A stretch of 64,000 nt of DNA from contig NZ_QQXK01000014.1 of assembly GCF_003575975.1 (NCBI RefSeq), positions 1-64,000 of the forward strand. Direction: 5' to 3'. Source of the DNA: Galactobacter valiniphilus. GTDB lineage: Bacteria; Actinomycetota; Actinomycetes; Actinomycetales; Micrococcaceae. Every line of letters begins with the position of its first letter. Within the stretch, counting starts at the first letter, position 1. The notes beneath the pieces are model-generated. The model searched no databases and was not told where the DNA came from. It saw nothing but the letters and a program-made list of their open reading frames with translations. Positions 1-7,821 of the stretch are shown here, piece by piece. The translations under genes and the position numbers were made by a program.

Positions 1-7
1 GGGGCAT

Positions 8-124
8 GAAGACCTCCGTGGTGAGAGCTGGATCCTAGATAGCTCCACACCTCACCCGGAGGTCTTCCTCATGTCACGCCGCCCCGCCGAAGACGTACCT
101 AACCTGCCGGGGCAATACAGCTAG
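8..124 (+). mobile_element. Possible insertion-sequence remnant (inverted repeat plus 17-codon ORF)
   Basis: A perfect 11-bp inverted repeat (8-18 and 57-67) is followed by an ATG at 71 that opens a 17-codon reading frame ending TAG at 122-124. The leader and the MSRR start recall the 5' end of IS481-type transposase genes, and the ending NLPGQYS recalls transposase C-termini, as if an internal deletion had joined the two ends. No transposase body or target duplication is visible. It could equally be the terminator of a gene left of the window. Confidence 0.3.
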
Positions 125-218
125 CCGTTATCAAACACCGTGATGGCAACGTGACATGTCGAGGACAGCAAACTGTCATCACACTCGTATTCCCCCGGAA
201 ACTCGCGGAAGTTCCTCC

Positions 219-250
219 CTGCAACGCGACTGCAACGCGACTGCAACGCA
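219..250 (+). repeat. Three 11-bp direct repeats upstream of the aldehyde dehydrogenase gene
   Basis: The unit CTGCAACGCGA occurs at 219-229 and 230-240, and again at 241-250 with its last two bases changed. The period is about one helical turn, so all copies face the same side of the DNA, as expected for co-operative regulator binding. The repeats lie 66-97 bp before the start of the gene. Confidence 0.6.
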
Positions 251-261
251 CCCAAATCTAG

Positions 262-277
262 TGTGATCCACATCACC
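262..277 (+). promoter_or_regulatory. CRP/GlxR-like palindrome
   Basis: TGTGATCCACATCACC fits the TGTGA-N6-TCACA half-site pattern bound by CRP-family regulators (GlxR in corynebacteria) with one mismatch in the last base. It lies 39 bp before the GTG of the aldehyde dehydrogenase gene and just after the phased repeats. No CRP-family gene is in the window, so the binder is inferred. Confidence 0.5.
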
Positions 278-315
278 TCGACTCAGCGGGGTAACACGAC
301 ACAAAGGAGTGCGAC

Positions 316-1839
316 GTGACCGTCTACGCGCAGCCGGGCCAGGAAGGCTCGAAGGTCAGCTTCAAGCCCCGCTATGACAACTACATCGGCGGCGAGTGGG
401 TGCCGCCGGTCAAGGGCGAGTACTTCGAGAACGTCACCCCCGTGACGGGCAAGGTCTTCACCGAGGTGGCCCGTTCCACCGCCGAGGACATCGAGAAGGC
501 CCTCGACGCCGCTCACGCCGCAGCCCCCGCCTGGGGCAAGACCTCCCCCGCCGAGCGCGCGCAGATCCTCCTGAACATCGCCGACCGCATGGAGGCGAAC
601 CTGGAGCTCATCGCCGTCGCGGAGACGTGGGACAACGGCAAGCCGGTCCGCGAGACGCTCGCCGCGGACATCCCGCTCGCGATCGATCACTACCGCTACT
701 ACGCCGGTGCCATCCGCGCCCAGGAGGGTCGTCTCTCCCAGATCGACGACAACACCACGGCGTACCACTACCACGAGCCCCTCGGCGTGGTCGGCCAGAT
801 CATCCCCTGGAACTTCCCGCTGCTCATGGCCACGTGGAAGCTCGCCCCGGCCCTCGCCGCCGGCAACGCCGTGGTCCTGAAGCCCGCCGAGCAGACCCCC
901 GCCAGCATCATGGTGCTGATGGAGCTCATCGGCGACCTGCTGCCCCCGGGCGTGCTCAACGTCGTCAACGGCTTCGGCGTCGAGGCAGGCAAGCCCCTGG
1001 CCTCGAGCCCGCGCATCCGCAAGATCGCCTTCACGGGCGAGACCACCACGGGCCGCCTGATCATGCAGTACGCCTCCAACAACCTCATCCCGGTCACGCT
1101 GGAGCTCGGCGGCAAGTCCCCCAACCTGTTCTTCGCCGACATCGCGGAGAAGGACGACGCCTTCTACGACAAGGCGCAGGAGGGCTTCACCCTCTTCGCG
1201 CTCAACCAGGGCGAGGTCTGCACCTGCCCGTCCCGCGCGCTGATCCAGGAGAGCATCTACGACCGTTTCCTCGGCGACGTCGTGGAGCGCACCAAGAAGA
1301 TCATCCAGGGCAACCCCCTCGACACCGACACCCAGATCGGCGCCCAGGCCTCCAACGACCAGCTGGAGAAGATCCTCTCCTACATCGACATCGGCAAGCA
1401 GGAGGGCGCCAAGGTCCTCACGGGCGGCGGCCGCGCGCAGCTCGAGGGCGACCTGGCCGGCGGCTTCTACGTGCAGCCGACCATCTTCGAGGGCACCAAC
1501 AACATGCGCATCTTCCAGGAGGAGATCTTCGGTCCCGTCGTGGCGGTCACCAAGTTCTCCGACTACGACAACGCGCTCTCGCTCGCCAACGACACCCTCT
1601 ACGGCCTCGGCGCCGGCGTCTGGTCCCGCAACGGCAACGTCGCCTACCGCGCCGGCCGCGACATCCAGGCCGGCCGCGTGTGGGTGAACAACTACCACGC
1701 GTACCCCGCGCACGCTGCGTTCGGCGGCTACAAGTCCTCCGGCATCGGCCGCGAGACCCACCTGATGATGCTCGAGCACTACCAGCAGACCAAGAACCTG
1801 CTGGTCTCCTACTCGGAGGACAAGCTCGGCTTCTTCTAA
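316..1839 (+). CDS. NAD-dependent aldehyde dehydrogenase (acetaldehyde dehydrogenase type)
   Basis: Oxidises acetaldehyde or a related short aldehyde to the acid with NAD+. The 507-residue protein has the full aldehyde dehydrogenase fold: NAD-binding region with [10 protein letters not shown], general base E263 in [12 protein letters not shown], and catalytic C302 in the GEVCTCPSR context (a second Cys, C304, follows), which is characteristic of the ExaC/AldB branch. The GTG start at 316 follows an AAAGGAG ribosome site. Downstream lie adhP and a DUF779 gene, giving a complete ethanol-to-acetate module. Upstream phased repeats and a CRP-like palindrome suggest catabolite or substrate control. 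The family is certain; the exact aldehyde is inferred from the neighbouring alcohol dehydrogenase. Confidence 0.93.
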   Translation: MTVYAQPGQEGSKVSFKPRYDNYIGGEWVPPVKGEYFENVTPVTGKVFTEVARSTAEDIEKALDAAHAAAPAWGKTSPAERAQILLNIADRMEANLELIAVAETWDNGKPVRETLAADIPLAIDHYRYYAGAIRAQEGRLSQIDDNTTAYHYHEPLGVVGQIIPWNFPLLMATWKLAPALAAGNAVVLKPAEQTPASIMVLMELIGDLLPPGVLNVVNGFGVEAGKPLASSPRIRKIAFTGETTTGRLIMQYASNNLIPVTLELGGKSPNLFFADIAEKDDAFYDKAQEGFTLFALNQGEVCTCPSRALIQESIYDRFLGDVVERTKKIIQGNPLDTDTQIGAQASNDQLEKILSYIDIGKQEGAKVLTGGGRAQLEGDLAGGFYVQPTIFEGTNNMRIFQEEIFGPVVAVTKFSDYDNALSLANDTLYGLGAGVWSRNGNVAYRAGRDIQAGRVWVNNYHAYPAHAAFGGYKSSGIGRETHLMMLEHYQQTKNLLVSYSEDKLGFF

Positions 1840-1892
1840 ACAAGACCCCGCCTCCTCCCGAAAGACCGGGGCCGGTCAGGAGGAAGCGGTAG

Positions 1893-1954
1893 CCTCCCGC
1901 GCACCCAGCGCGGGAGGTGCCCGACGGCGGGTGCCCCCACCCGCCGTCGGGCAC
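1893..1954 (+). terminator. Double hairpin after the aldehyde dehydrogenase gene
   Basis: Two adjacent GC-rich stem-loops: a short one at about 1893-1915 (CCTCCCGCG with CGCGGGAGG) and a 15-bp perfect one with arms 1917-1931 and 1940-1954. The second stem is an inverted pair of the recurring motif GCCGTCGGGCAC. There is no T-run, as is common for actinobacterial terminators. It separates the two dehydrogenase genes and may reduce transcription into adhP. Confidence 0.65.
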
Positions 1955-2097
1955 CAGGCCCCGGATGGGGCGCCTCAGGCGCCCCCGACTGAACTCCCTG
2001 ATTGAGGGCCCCTGCGGCCCGCCCGGCGTCCCCGCTCGCCTCGCCCCGGAAGCGGTCACCGAAGTCCTACAAGCCCGCAATTCTTCTAGGAGTGACC

Positions 2098-3156
2098 ATG
2101 ACGCAGACCCAGCTCGAGACCACCTCGGAGCAGACCCCCACGACCATGCAGGCCGCCGTCGTCACGACGTTCGGCGCACCCCTCGACGTCGCCGAGCGCG
2201 ACGTTCCGCAGCCCGGCCCCGGCCAGGTGCTCGTCAGGAACATCGCCTCCGGCGTGTGCCACACCGATCTGCACGCCGCCCACGGCGACTGGCCGGTCAA
2301 GCCCGTTCTCCCGCTCATCCCCGGCCACGAGGGCGTCGGCGAGGCCGTCGCGATCGGCGCCGGCGTGGACGACATCAAGGTCGGCGATCTGATCGGCAAC
2401 GCGTGGCTGTGGAGCGCGTGTGGCGATTGCCAGTACTGCCGCACCGGCTGGGAGACCCTGTGCGAGTCCCAGGTCAACGGCGGCTACTCCGTTGACGGCA
2501 GCTTCGGCGAGTACATGCTCGTTGACGCCCGCTACGCCGCCCGCATCCCCGCCGGCTCTGATCCGTACGAGGTGGCGCCCGTGCTGTGCGCCGGCGTGAC
2601 CGTCTACAAGGGCCTCAAGCAGACCGAGGTGAAGCCGGGCCAGTGGGTCGTCATCTCCGGCATCGGCGGTCTGGGCCACATCGCCGTGCAGTACGCCGTG
2701 GCGATGGGCATGCGCGTCGCCGCCGTGGACGTGGCGGACGAGAAACTGGAGCTGGCGCGCAAGCACGGCGCCGAGGTGACCGTGAACGCCGCCAACGAGG
2801 ACCCGATCGAGGCCATCCAGGCCGCGACCGGCGGCACGCACGGCGTGCTCGTGACGGCCGTGCACCCGGCGGCGTTCGGCCAGGCGATCGGCATGACCCG
2901 CCGCGGCGGCACCATCGTCTTCAACGGCCTGCCCCCGGGAGACTTCCCGGCCCCGATCTTCGAGACGGTCTTGAAGGGCCTGACCATCCGTGGTTCGATC
3001 GTCGGCACCCGTCAGGACCTCGAGGAGGCCCTGGAGTTCTACGCAGTCGGCAAGATCCACCCGACCTTCCACACCCGGGAGCTCGGCGAGATCAACGAGA
3101 TCTTCGGCGAGATGGAGCGCGGCAAGATCGACGGACGAGTGGTGATCAAGTACTGA
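2098..3156 (+). CDS. adhP: Zinc-dependent alcohol dehydrogenase, AdhP type
   Basis: Medium-chain alcohol dehydrogenase of 352 residues that interconverts ethanol and acetaldehyde with NAD(H). Catalytic zinc ligands C54 (GVCHTDLH) and H77-E78 (PGHEGVGE) are present, as is the structural-zinc cysteine cluster (CGDCQYC plus a later Cys). The nucleotide-binding glycine motif GIGGLGHIAVQYA follows in the second half. The ATG at 2098 follows TAGGAGTGACC; an upstream in-frame start at 2002 has no ribosome site and adds a non-homologous stretch. Its stop overlaps the start of the DUF779 gene (ATGA), so those two are translationally coupled. It forms a functional pair with the upstream aldehyde dehydrogenase. 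Confidence 0.93.
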   Translation: MTQTQLETTSEQTPTTMQAAVVTTFGAPLDVAERDVPQPGPGQVLVRNIASGVCHTDLHAAHGDWPVKPVLPLIPGHEGVGEAVAIGAGVDDIKVGDLIGNAWLWSACGDCQYCRTGWETLCESQVNGGYSVDGSFGEYMLVDARYAARIPAGSDPYEVAPVLCAGVTVYKGLKQTEVKPGQWVVISGIGGLGHIAVQYAVAMGMRVAAVDVADEKLELARKHGAEVTVNAANEDPIEAIQAATGGTHGVLVTAVHPAAFGQAIGMTRRGGTIVFNGLPPGDFPAPIFETVLKGLTIRGSIVGTRQDLEEALEFYAVGKIHPTFHTRELGEINEIFGEMERGKIDGRVVIKY

Positions 3157-3542
3157 TGGACGCAGTCCTGCAAGCACGGCCGGCGCGGCCCGGGGAGGAT
3201 TTCTCCCGGGTCGCGCTGACCGCGCCCGCGCTGGAGATGCTCGAGAAGCTATGGGACCGCAACGGCGCGCTGATGTTCCACCAGTCCGGCGGCTGCTGCG
3301 ACGGTTCGGCCCCCATGTGCTTCCCCGAGGGGGACTTCATCACCTCCGACGCCGACGTGCTGCTCGGCGTGTTTGAACTCCCCGGGCGCGGCGAGATCGG
3401 CTTCTGGATGAGCGCCGAGCAGTTTGCCTACTGGGAGCACACGCTCCTGACCGTGGACCTCGTCAACGGGCGCGGTTCCGGCTTCTCGCTGGAGGCGCCT
3501 GAGGGCAAGCGCTTCCTCATCCGGTCCACCCTCATGGGGTAG
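3156..3542 (+). CDS. DUF779 family protein
   Basis: A 128-residue cytosolic protein of the DUF779 family, whose genes typically sit beside acetaldehyde dehydrogenase genes. The conserved core HQSGGCCDGSAPMCF carries three cysteines suited to metal or redox chemistry. The rest is a compact beta-rich domain ending RFLIRSTLMG. The ATG at 3156 overlaps the adhP stop by one base (ATGA). Its exact role is unknown; an accessory or maturation role for the aldehyde dehydrogenase is inferred from the conserved neighbourhood. The 3' end overlaps the convergent membrane-protein gene by 11 bp. Confidence 0.88.
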   Translation: MDAVLQARPARPGEDFSRVALTAPALEMLEKLWDRNGALMFHQSGGCCDGSAPMCFPEGDFITSDADVLLGVFELPGRGEIGFWMSAEQFAYWEHTLLTVDLVNGRGSGFSLEAPEGKRFLIRSTLMG

Positions 3543-3866
3543 GCGGCGCAGGCTCCTGGTGGCGGCCGGCGAGAACCGAGGTCATGCGCTGGAGCTGGCC
3601 GATGAGCACGATGAACAGGCCGAAGCCACCCAGGATCGCCGTCAGGATCAGGCGATGGAACGGGAGCGGCTCGTCGTTCTGTGCGGAGGCGAGTAGCAGG
3701 AAGGCCGCCAGCACCACGGCAATGATCGTCACGATCCACCCGGCAATGACGAGCCCCGTGCCGGGGACGGTGAAGAGCCGGTCAACGGTCGGCTCGCTGG
3801 TGGCGGCGCGGCTGGCCGCTGGCCGCTGGCCGCCCTGCCGCAGTGACGTCGGCGTAGTTCTCAGAC
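3532..3866 (-). pseudogene. Small membrane protein gene interrupted by a 7-bp repeat slippage
   Basis: A good ribosome site (GGAGGGGGAAGC) precedes an ATG at 3866 starting MSENYADVTAAG, but that frame stops after 28 codons at 3782. The two-helix membrane body (LVIAGWIVTIIAVVLAAFLL, then LILTAILGGFGLFIVLIG) lies in another frame ending at 3532. The switch point is three tandem copies of a 7-bp unit at 3811-3832. Removing one copy joins both parts into one protein of about 109 residues (reading AASRAATSEPTVDRLF across the junction). It is therefore a slippage mutant, or possibly a phase-variable gene. The function is unknown. Confidence 0.8.
3811..3832 (-). repeat. Heptanucleotide tandem repeat (3 copies) inside a reading frame
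   Basis: Forward-strand GCTGGCC repeated three times plus one base. Because 7 is not a multiple of 3, gain or loss of one copy shifts the frame of the minus-strand membrane-protein gene. With three copies the gene is off; with two it is open. Confidence 0.85.
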
Positions 3867-3986
3867 ATGCTTCCCCCTCCAAGGTGGTGGCTGGTGTCGC
3901 CCGGTTCAGACAATCTAGGCTTCGCCACGAACCGCGGGCAAGAGCGAGTTATGCCGCGGCCGCCATGACGCCAAAGGAGGCCCTCC

Positions 3987-4340
3987 ATGTCGACACCCGG
4001 CGATGCTTCCAGCTTCTGGGCCGTCCGCGAGCTGCCCCATCGGCCGGAAGGCTGGGGCCTCGTTCCCGAAATCGGCTGGGGCCTGCTGGTCGCCGCCTCG
4101 CTCATCGCCGAGGGCCACGGCGATCACGTCGCGTGCACACGCCATCTTGAACCGCGCATCGGGGAGATCGAGGACGCGGCAGGGAAACGACCCTTCACCC
4201 TCACCGCCGAGGACGAGGCCATCATCACGGAGTCCATCAACGAATATCTTGCGGAAGCCGGAGCCCCTGAGGTCCCCGACATCGTCGCCTACGACTGGTT
4301 GATCCATCCACCGCCGCATCTCTCAATCCAGGCCTTTTGA
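3987..4340 (+). CDS. Hypothetical protein, truncated by an in-frame TGA
   Basis: A 117-residue soluble protein of no family I recognise, preceded by a strong ribosome site (AAAGGAGG). The reading frame ends at TGA 4338-4340, but the same frame continues without interruption for 31 more codons to TAG 4434-4436, with protein-like content (EQANAQFWDPAVGNHPSTLY, then LRRWVRAIF). The simplest reading is a nonsense mutation of a gene that once encoded about 149 residues; stop readthrough is the alternative. The sequence is rich in Trp, Pro and acidic residues, with no membrane segment or signal peptide. Confidence 0.65.
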   Translation: MSTPGDASSFWAVRELPHRPEGWGLVPEIGWGLLVAASLIAEGHGDHVACTRHLEPRIGEIEDAAGKRPFTLTAEDEAIITESINEYLAEAGAPEVPDIVAYDWLIHPPPHLSIQAF

Positions 4341-4579
4341 GAGCAGGCCAACGCCCAGTTCTGGGACCCCGCCGTGGGAAACCACCCGAGCACGCTCTAT
4401 CCCGTCCTGCGGCGCTGGGTGCGGGCCATCTTCTAGGTGCCCTTCACCACCACCCGGCCACCCGCCGTCGAGCCCTTGCTATCCTTGGAAGCATCAGCGG
4501 CGCTCACGCCGCGCACGGCCCCCGGACGACCAGACGGCCGCGAAGCACTTGGGGACGGCCCCGCAGCACAGGAGCCGGC

Positions 4580-5731
4580 ATGAACGCCCTCGCTTCCACC
4601 CTGAAACCCCTGCTCACCAAGGCGGGCCTCGCGCGCCTGGCCCTCGGTTGGGGCGCCTTCGCGGCGCTCATCGCCGCGGGCCCGGCCCTGCACGGCCACC
4701 TCCCCGGCCCCGCGCTCGCGCTGCTCCTGGCCGGCATCGTCGCGGTGATCCTCGTGTGCGCGTTCGGCGTGGTCCACGAGGCCGAGCACCTCGCCATGCG
4801 CCTCGGCGACCCCTACGGCACTTTGGTCCTCACCCTCAGCATCGTGCTGATCGAGGTGGTCCTCATCGCCGCCGTCCTCCTCGGCCCCGGCGAGCACACC
4901 ACCATCGCGCGCGACTCCGTCATGGCCGTCTCCATGATCATCCTGAACCTGGTGATCGGCGCCTCGCTGCTGATCGGAGGGCTCAAGCACGGCGGGATGG
5001 CCCACAACCGCACCGGCACTTCGGCGTACCTGGGCCTGCTCATCCTGCTGAGCGCCCTGGCGTTCGGCCTCCCCGGCCTCATCGGCACCGACGGCGCCTA
5101 CACGCCGGCGCAGGAGATCCCCGTCATCACGATCACGGTGCTCCTCTACGGCTTCTTCCTCTGGCGCCAGATGGGCGCGCAGGCCGACGACTTCCGCGAG
5201 GTGGACCCGCGCCTGGCGGCGCAGGAGCAGGGGCACGACGGCGCCCGCACGCCTTTCGCCGTGACGTTCCGTGAGCATCTGGGCGAGATCCTCGGCCGCC
5301 TCGCGCTGCTCGTCGCCACGGTGCTCCCCATCGTCCTGCTTTCGCACGACATGGCGGCCCTGCTCGACGAGGGCCTGGCCCGCCTGGGTGCGCCGGTGGC
5401 GCTCTCCGGCGTGCTCATTGCGCTCATCGTCTTCCTGCCCGAGTCCATCACCTCGGTCCGCGCCGCCCTGGCAGGCGAGATCCAGCGCGTCTCCAACCTC
5501 TGCCACGGCGCGCTCGTCTCCACGGTCGGCCTGACGATCCCCGCGGTGCTCGTGATCAGCCTGCTCACGGGTCAGCACGTGGTCTTCGCCGAGACCCCTG
5601 CCAACCTCCTGCTGCTCGGCGTGAGCCTCCTGCTCTCCGTCGCGACGTTCGGCGGCAAGAAGGTCACGGCCATGCACGGTGCGGCGCACCTGGCCCTCTT
5701 CGGGATCTACGCCCTGGTGCTCTTCGCCTGA
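4580..5731 (+). CDS. chaA: Calcium/proton antiporter, ChaA family
   Basis: An integral membrane cation/H+ exchanger of 383 residues with about eleven hydrophobic segments. The two alpha-repeats of the CaCA superfamily are visible: VVHEAEHLAMRLGDPYGT followed by LSIVLIEVVLI, and later LIVFLPESITSVRAALAG; the acidic residues in these repeats bind the cation. A central hydrophilic loop (about residues 200-225) separates the halves. The ATG at 4580 has GGAG seven bases upstream, while the longer open frame has none. A candidate -10 (TATCCT, about 4480) would give a leader of roughly 90 nt. It likely exports Ca2+ or acts in Na+/K+ and pH homeostasis. Confidence 0.85.
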   Translation: MNALASTLKPLLTKAGLARLALGWGAFAALIAAGPALHGHLPGPALALLLAGIVAVILVCAFGVVHEAEHLAMRLGDPYGTLVLTLSIVLIEVVLIAAVLLGPGEHTTIARDSVMAVSMIILNLVIGASLLIGGLKHGGMAHNRTGTSAYLGLLILLSALAFGLPGLIGTDGAYTPAQEIPVITITVLLYGFFLWRQMGAQADDFREVDPRLAAQEQGHDGARTPFAVTFREHLGEILGRLALLVATVLPIVLLSHDMAALLDEGLARLGAPVALSGVLIALIVFLPESITSVRAALAGEIQRVSNLCHGALVSTVGLTIPAVLVISLLTGQHVVFAETPANLLLLGVSLLLSVATFGGKKVTAMHGAAHLALFGIYALVLFA

Positions 5732-5740
5732 GCCCACCAC

Positions 5741-5785
5741 ACGACAACGGCGGCGCGGCACCGAAAGGTGCCGCGCCGCCGTCGT
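5741..5785. terminator. Bidirectional terminator hairpin
   Basis: Long GC-rich stem with a GAAA loop: 5' arm 5741-5762, 3' arm 5767-5785, with a three-base bulge on the left arm. It lies between the convergent chaA-like and SseB-like genes and can serve both. Confidence 0.8.
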
Positions 5786-5800
5786 GCTCTGGGTTCTTGA

Positions 5801-6658
5801 TCAGGCCTGCGTGCGGAAGCCCGCCGCCTCGAGTTCCTCGGGGCTGAACTCGATCGCGTCGCCGCCGGCGGGGTCCACCACGAGGTGCATGCCGGCGGGC
5901 ATCGCCCCGCGCAGCCACTCCCCCGTCAGCTCGGCCGTGGCGAACTTGTCGGAGAAGCGGAAGACCTCGATCGAGGAGGAGAAGAGCGGGAAGACCTGCG
6001 CGCCGTCGCTGGGGCGGCGCAGGAGCATGGGCTGCGGCTCGCCGTCCGGCTGGAACATGTACACGCCCGTGGCACCGTCGGTCAGGAGCTGCGTCAGGAC
6101 GGCCTCCTTGCCCTGGTGCACCGCGCGGCGCAGCGCGCCGGAGCGCAGCGGGTAGTCCAGGAGCGCGTCGTCGCGGCGGAAGGCGATACCCAGGCCCAGC
6201 GGGTCCACCGAGATGGTGTCGATGCCGGTGGCCGCAAAGGTCGTGTTGTTGAAGGCGAGCTCCACGAGCTCCGAACCGAGCAGCTTGATGGTGATCGGGT
6301 CGCCCAGGGCGTCGTCGGCGCGGCCCTCGGACTCGGCGATGGTGCGGTGCACGTGGATGGCGTCCTGCTCGCGCAGGCTCACGCCGAGCACCGTGTCGTT
6401 GCCGGCCTTGAACGCGGCGAACTGTGGGGCCTCTTCGCCCACACGCGGGGCAAGCACCGGCACAAACAGCTCGGTGCCGAGGAAATCGGAGACCACGGCG
6501 AGATCGTTCTTGACGCTCGGGTCCTGGTCCTGGCGGACGAAGGACTGCATGAGGCGGGCGCCCTCGCCGGCGGCGCGGGCCGCCGCGGCGGCGTCGAAGT
6601 TTTCCGGGTCGATGGCTTCGGGATCGATGCCGTGCAGGCCCTCGATGTTCTCGCTCAT
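5801..6658 (-). CDS. SseB-like family protein
   Basis: A 285-residue soluble protein with an SseB-type N-terminal domain (about residues 45-160: LGTELFVPVLAP then GNDTVLGVSLREQ) and a second related half near 190-285 ending in VDPAGGDAIEFSPEEL. SseB-type domains in actinobacteria are common but of poorly known function. The ATG at 6658 follows GAGGACGGC, and the open frame upstream has no start with a ribosome site. It is divergent from the DyP peroxidase gene across a 177-bp gap. No catalytic motif is visible. Confidence 0.75.
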   Translation of the reverse strand: MSENIEGLHGIDPEAIDPENFDAAAAARAAGEGARLMQSFVRQDQDPSVKNDLAVVSDFLGTELFVPVLAPRVGEEAPQFAAFKAGNDTVLGVSLREQDAIHVHRTIAESEGRADDALGDPITIKLLGSELVELAFNNTTFAATGIDTISVDPLGLGIAFRRDDALLDYPLRSGALRRAVHQGKEAVLTQLLTDGATGVYMFQPDGEPQPMLLRRPSDGAQVFPLFSSSIEVFRFSDKFATAELTGEWLRGAMPAGMHLVVDPAGGDAIEFSPEELEAAGFRTQA

Positions 6659-6835
6659 GCCGTCCTCATTGCGTGGTGTGTGCTGGGGTGGGCCGCGCGG
6701 CGGTCCACCCTCCATCCTCCCACCGGGGTGCCGCGGTCCGAAACGCGCGTGACGCGCCTCATCTACGGGCCGCCGTTGACCTCGTCCCCGCCGCGCGTCA
6801 GCATGACCGTGGACCACACAACGCGAGGAGACATC

Positions 6836-7821
6836 ATGAACGCCCCACATCCCGCCGCAGTCATTCCCCAGCAGGTGACCGGTCCCCTGACCGAGGCCGC
6901 GGTGTTCTTGGTCATGCGAGTGAACCCTGGCCGTACGCGCGCCGCGGCCGAGCTCTTGGGCGATGTCCCCGGGCTCGTGCGCAGCGTGGGGTTTCGCGCC
7001 CCGAGCTATCCCTAAGCTGCGTCATCGGCATGGGCTCCGACTTCTGGGACGCGGCCTACGGCACGCCCAAGCCCGGGCAATTGCACCCGTTCCGTGCCGT
7101 CCGCGGCGCCAAACACAGCGCTCCGGCCACCCCCGGAGACCTGCTGTTTCATCTCCGGGCCCGGCGCCAGGACCTGTGCTTCGAGCTGGCGCACCGCATC
7201 GCGGACGCGTTCGCGGGGCTCGCCGCGGTGGAGGACGAGGTGCACGGCTTCCGGTACTTCGACGAGCGCGATCTGCTCGGCTTCGTGGACGGCACTGAGA
7301 ACCCCGCCGGCGCCGTCGCCGAGGCTGCCGCGCTCACAGGGGCAAACGATCCCTTCCCCGGCTCCAGCTACGTTGTGGTGCAGCGCTACACCCACGACCT
7401 GTCGGCGTGGAGGGGGCTCAGCGTCGAAGCCCAAGAGGCCGCCGTCGGGCGCACCAAGCTGGAGGACCTCGAGCTCCCCGACGAGGCGAAGGCCCCGGAT
7501 GCGCACATCGTGTTGAACGTGGTGGAGGACGCGGACGGCCGCGAGCGCAAGATCCTGCGCGACAACATGCCCTTCGGCTCCCTCAAGGACGGCACCTTTG
7601 GCACGTACTTCATTGGTTACGCGGCTGATGTGAGCACCACCGAACTGATGCTGGAGCGCATGTTCACGGGTGCAGACGGCGCCGCCCACGACCGCCTCTT
7701 GGACTTCTCCACGGCACACACGGGAGGCCTGTTTTTTGTGCCGTCGCAGACGTTTCTGGACGACCCCGCCGCGGGGCTGCAGGCCGCCGCGGCGGAGGTT
7801 CAGGCGACCGACCCGGCCTGA
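6836..7821 (+). pseudogene. DyP-type heme peroxidase, frameshifted
   Basis: The ATG at 6836 (GAGGAGACATC before it) opens the N-terminal ferredoxin-like half, but the frame stops at 7015 after GFRAPSYP. The remaining family sequence continues in the next frame from about 7000 (PELSLSCVIG onward) to 7821. It contains the DyP signature GFVDGTENP, the proximal heme histidine in AHIVLN and the arginine in ILRDNMPFG. A run of four C at 6999-7002 where five would restore PEL marks a one-base deletion. The complete protein would be about 328 residues. Either the gene is inactive in this strain or the base was lost in sequencing. Its 3' end overlaps the histidine kinase gene by 22 bp. Confidence 0.85.

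Noticed and set aside
283-1779. 498-codon open frame on the minus strand opposite the aldehyde dehydrogenase
   Set aside because: Shadow frame typical of GC-rich DNA; its Val/Gly/Asp/Glu-rich text has no domain and lies exactly antisense to a clear gene.
4437-4579. Leader of the chaA-like gene as a Mn-sensing (yybP-ykoY) riboswitch
   Set aside because: I could not find the conserved paired loops of that riboswitch; only a possible -10 and GC-rich DNA are visible.
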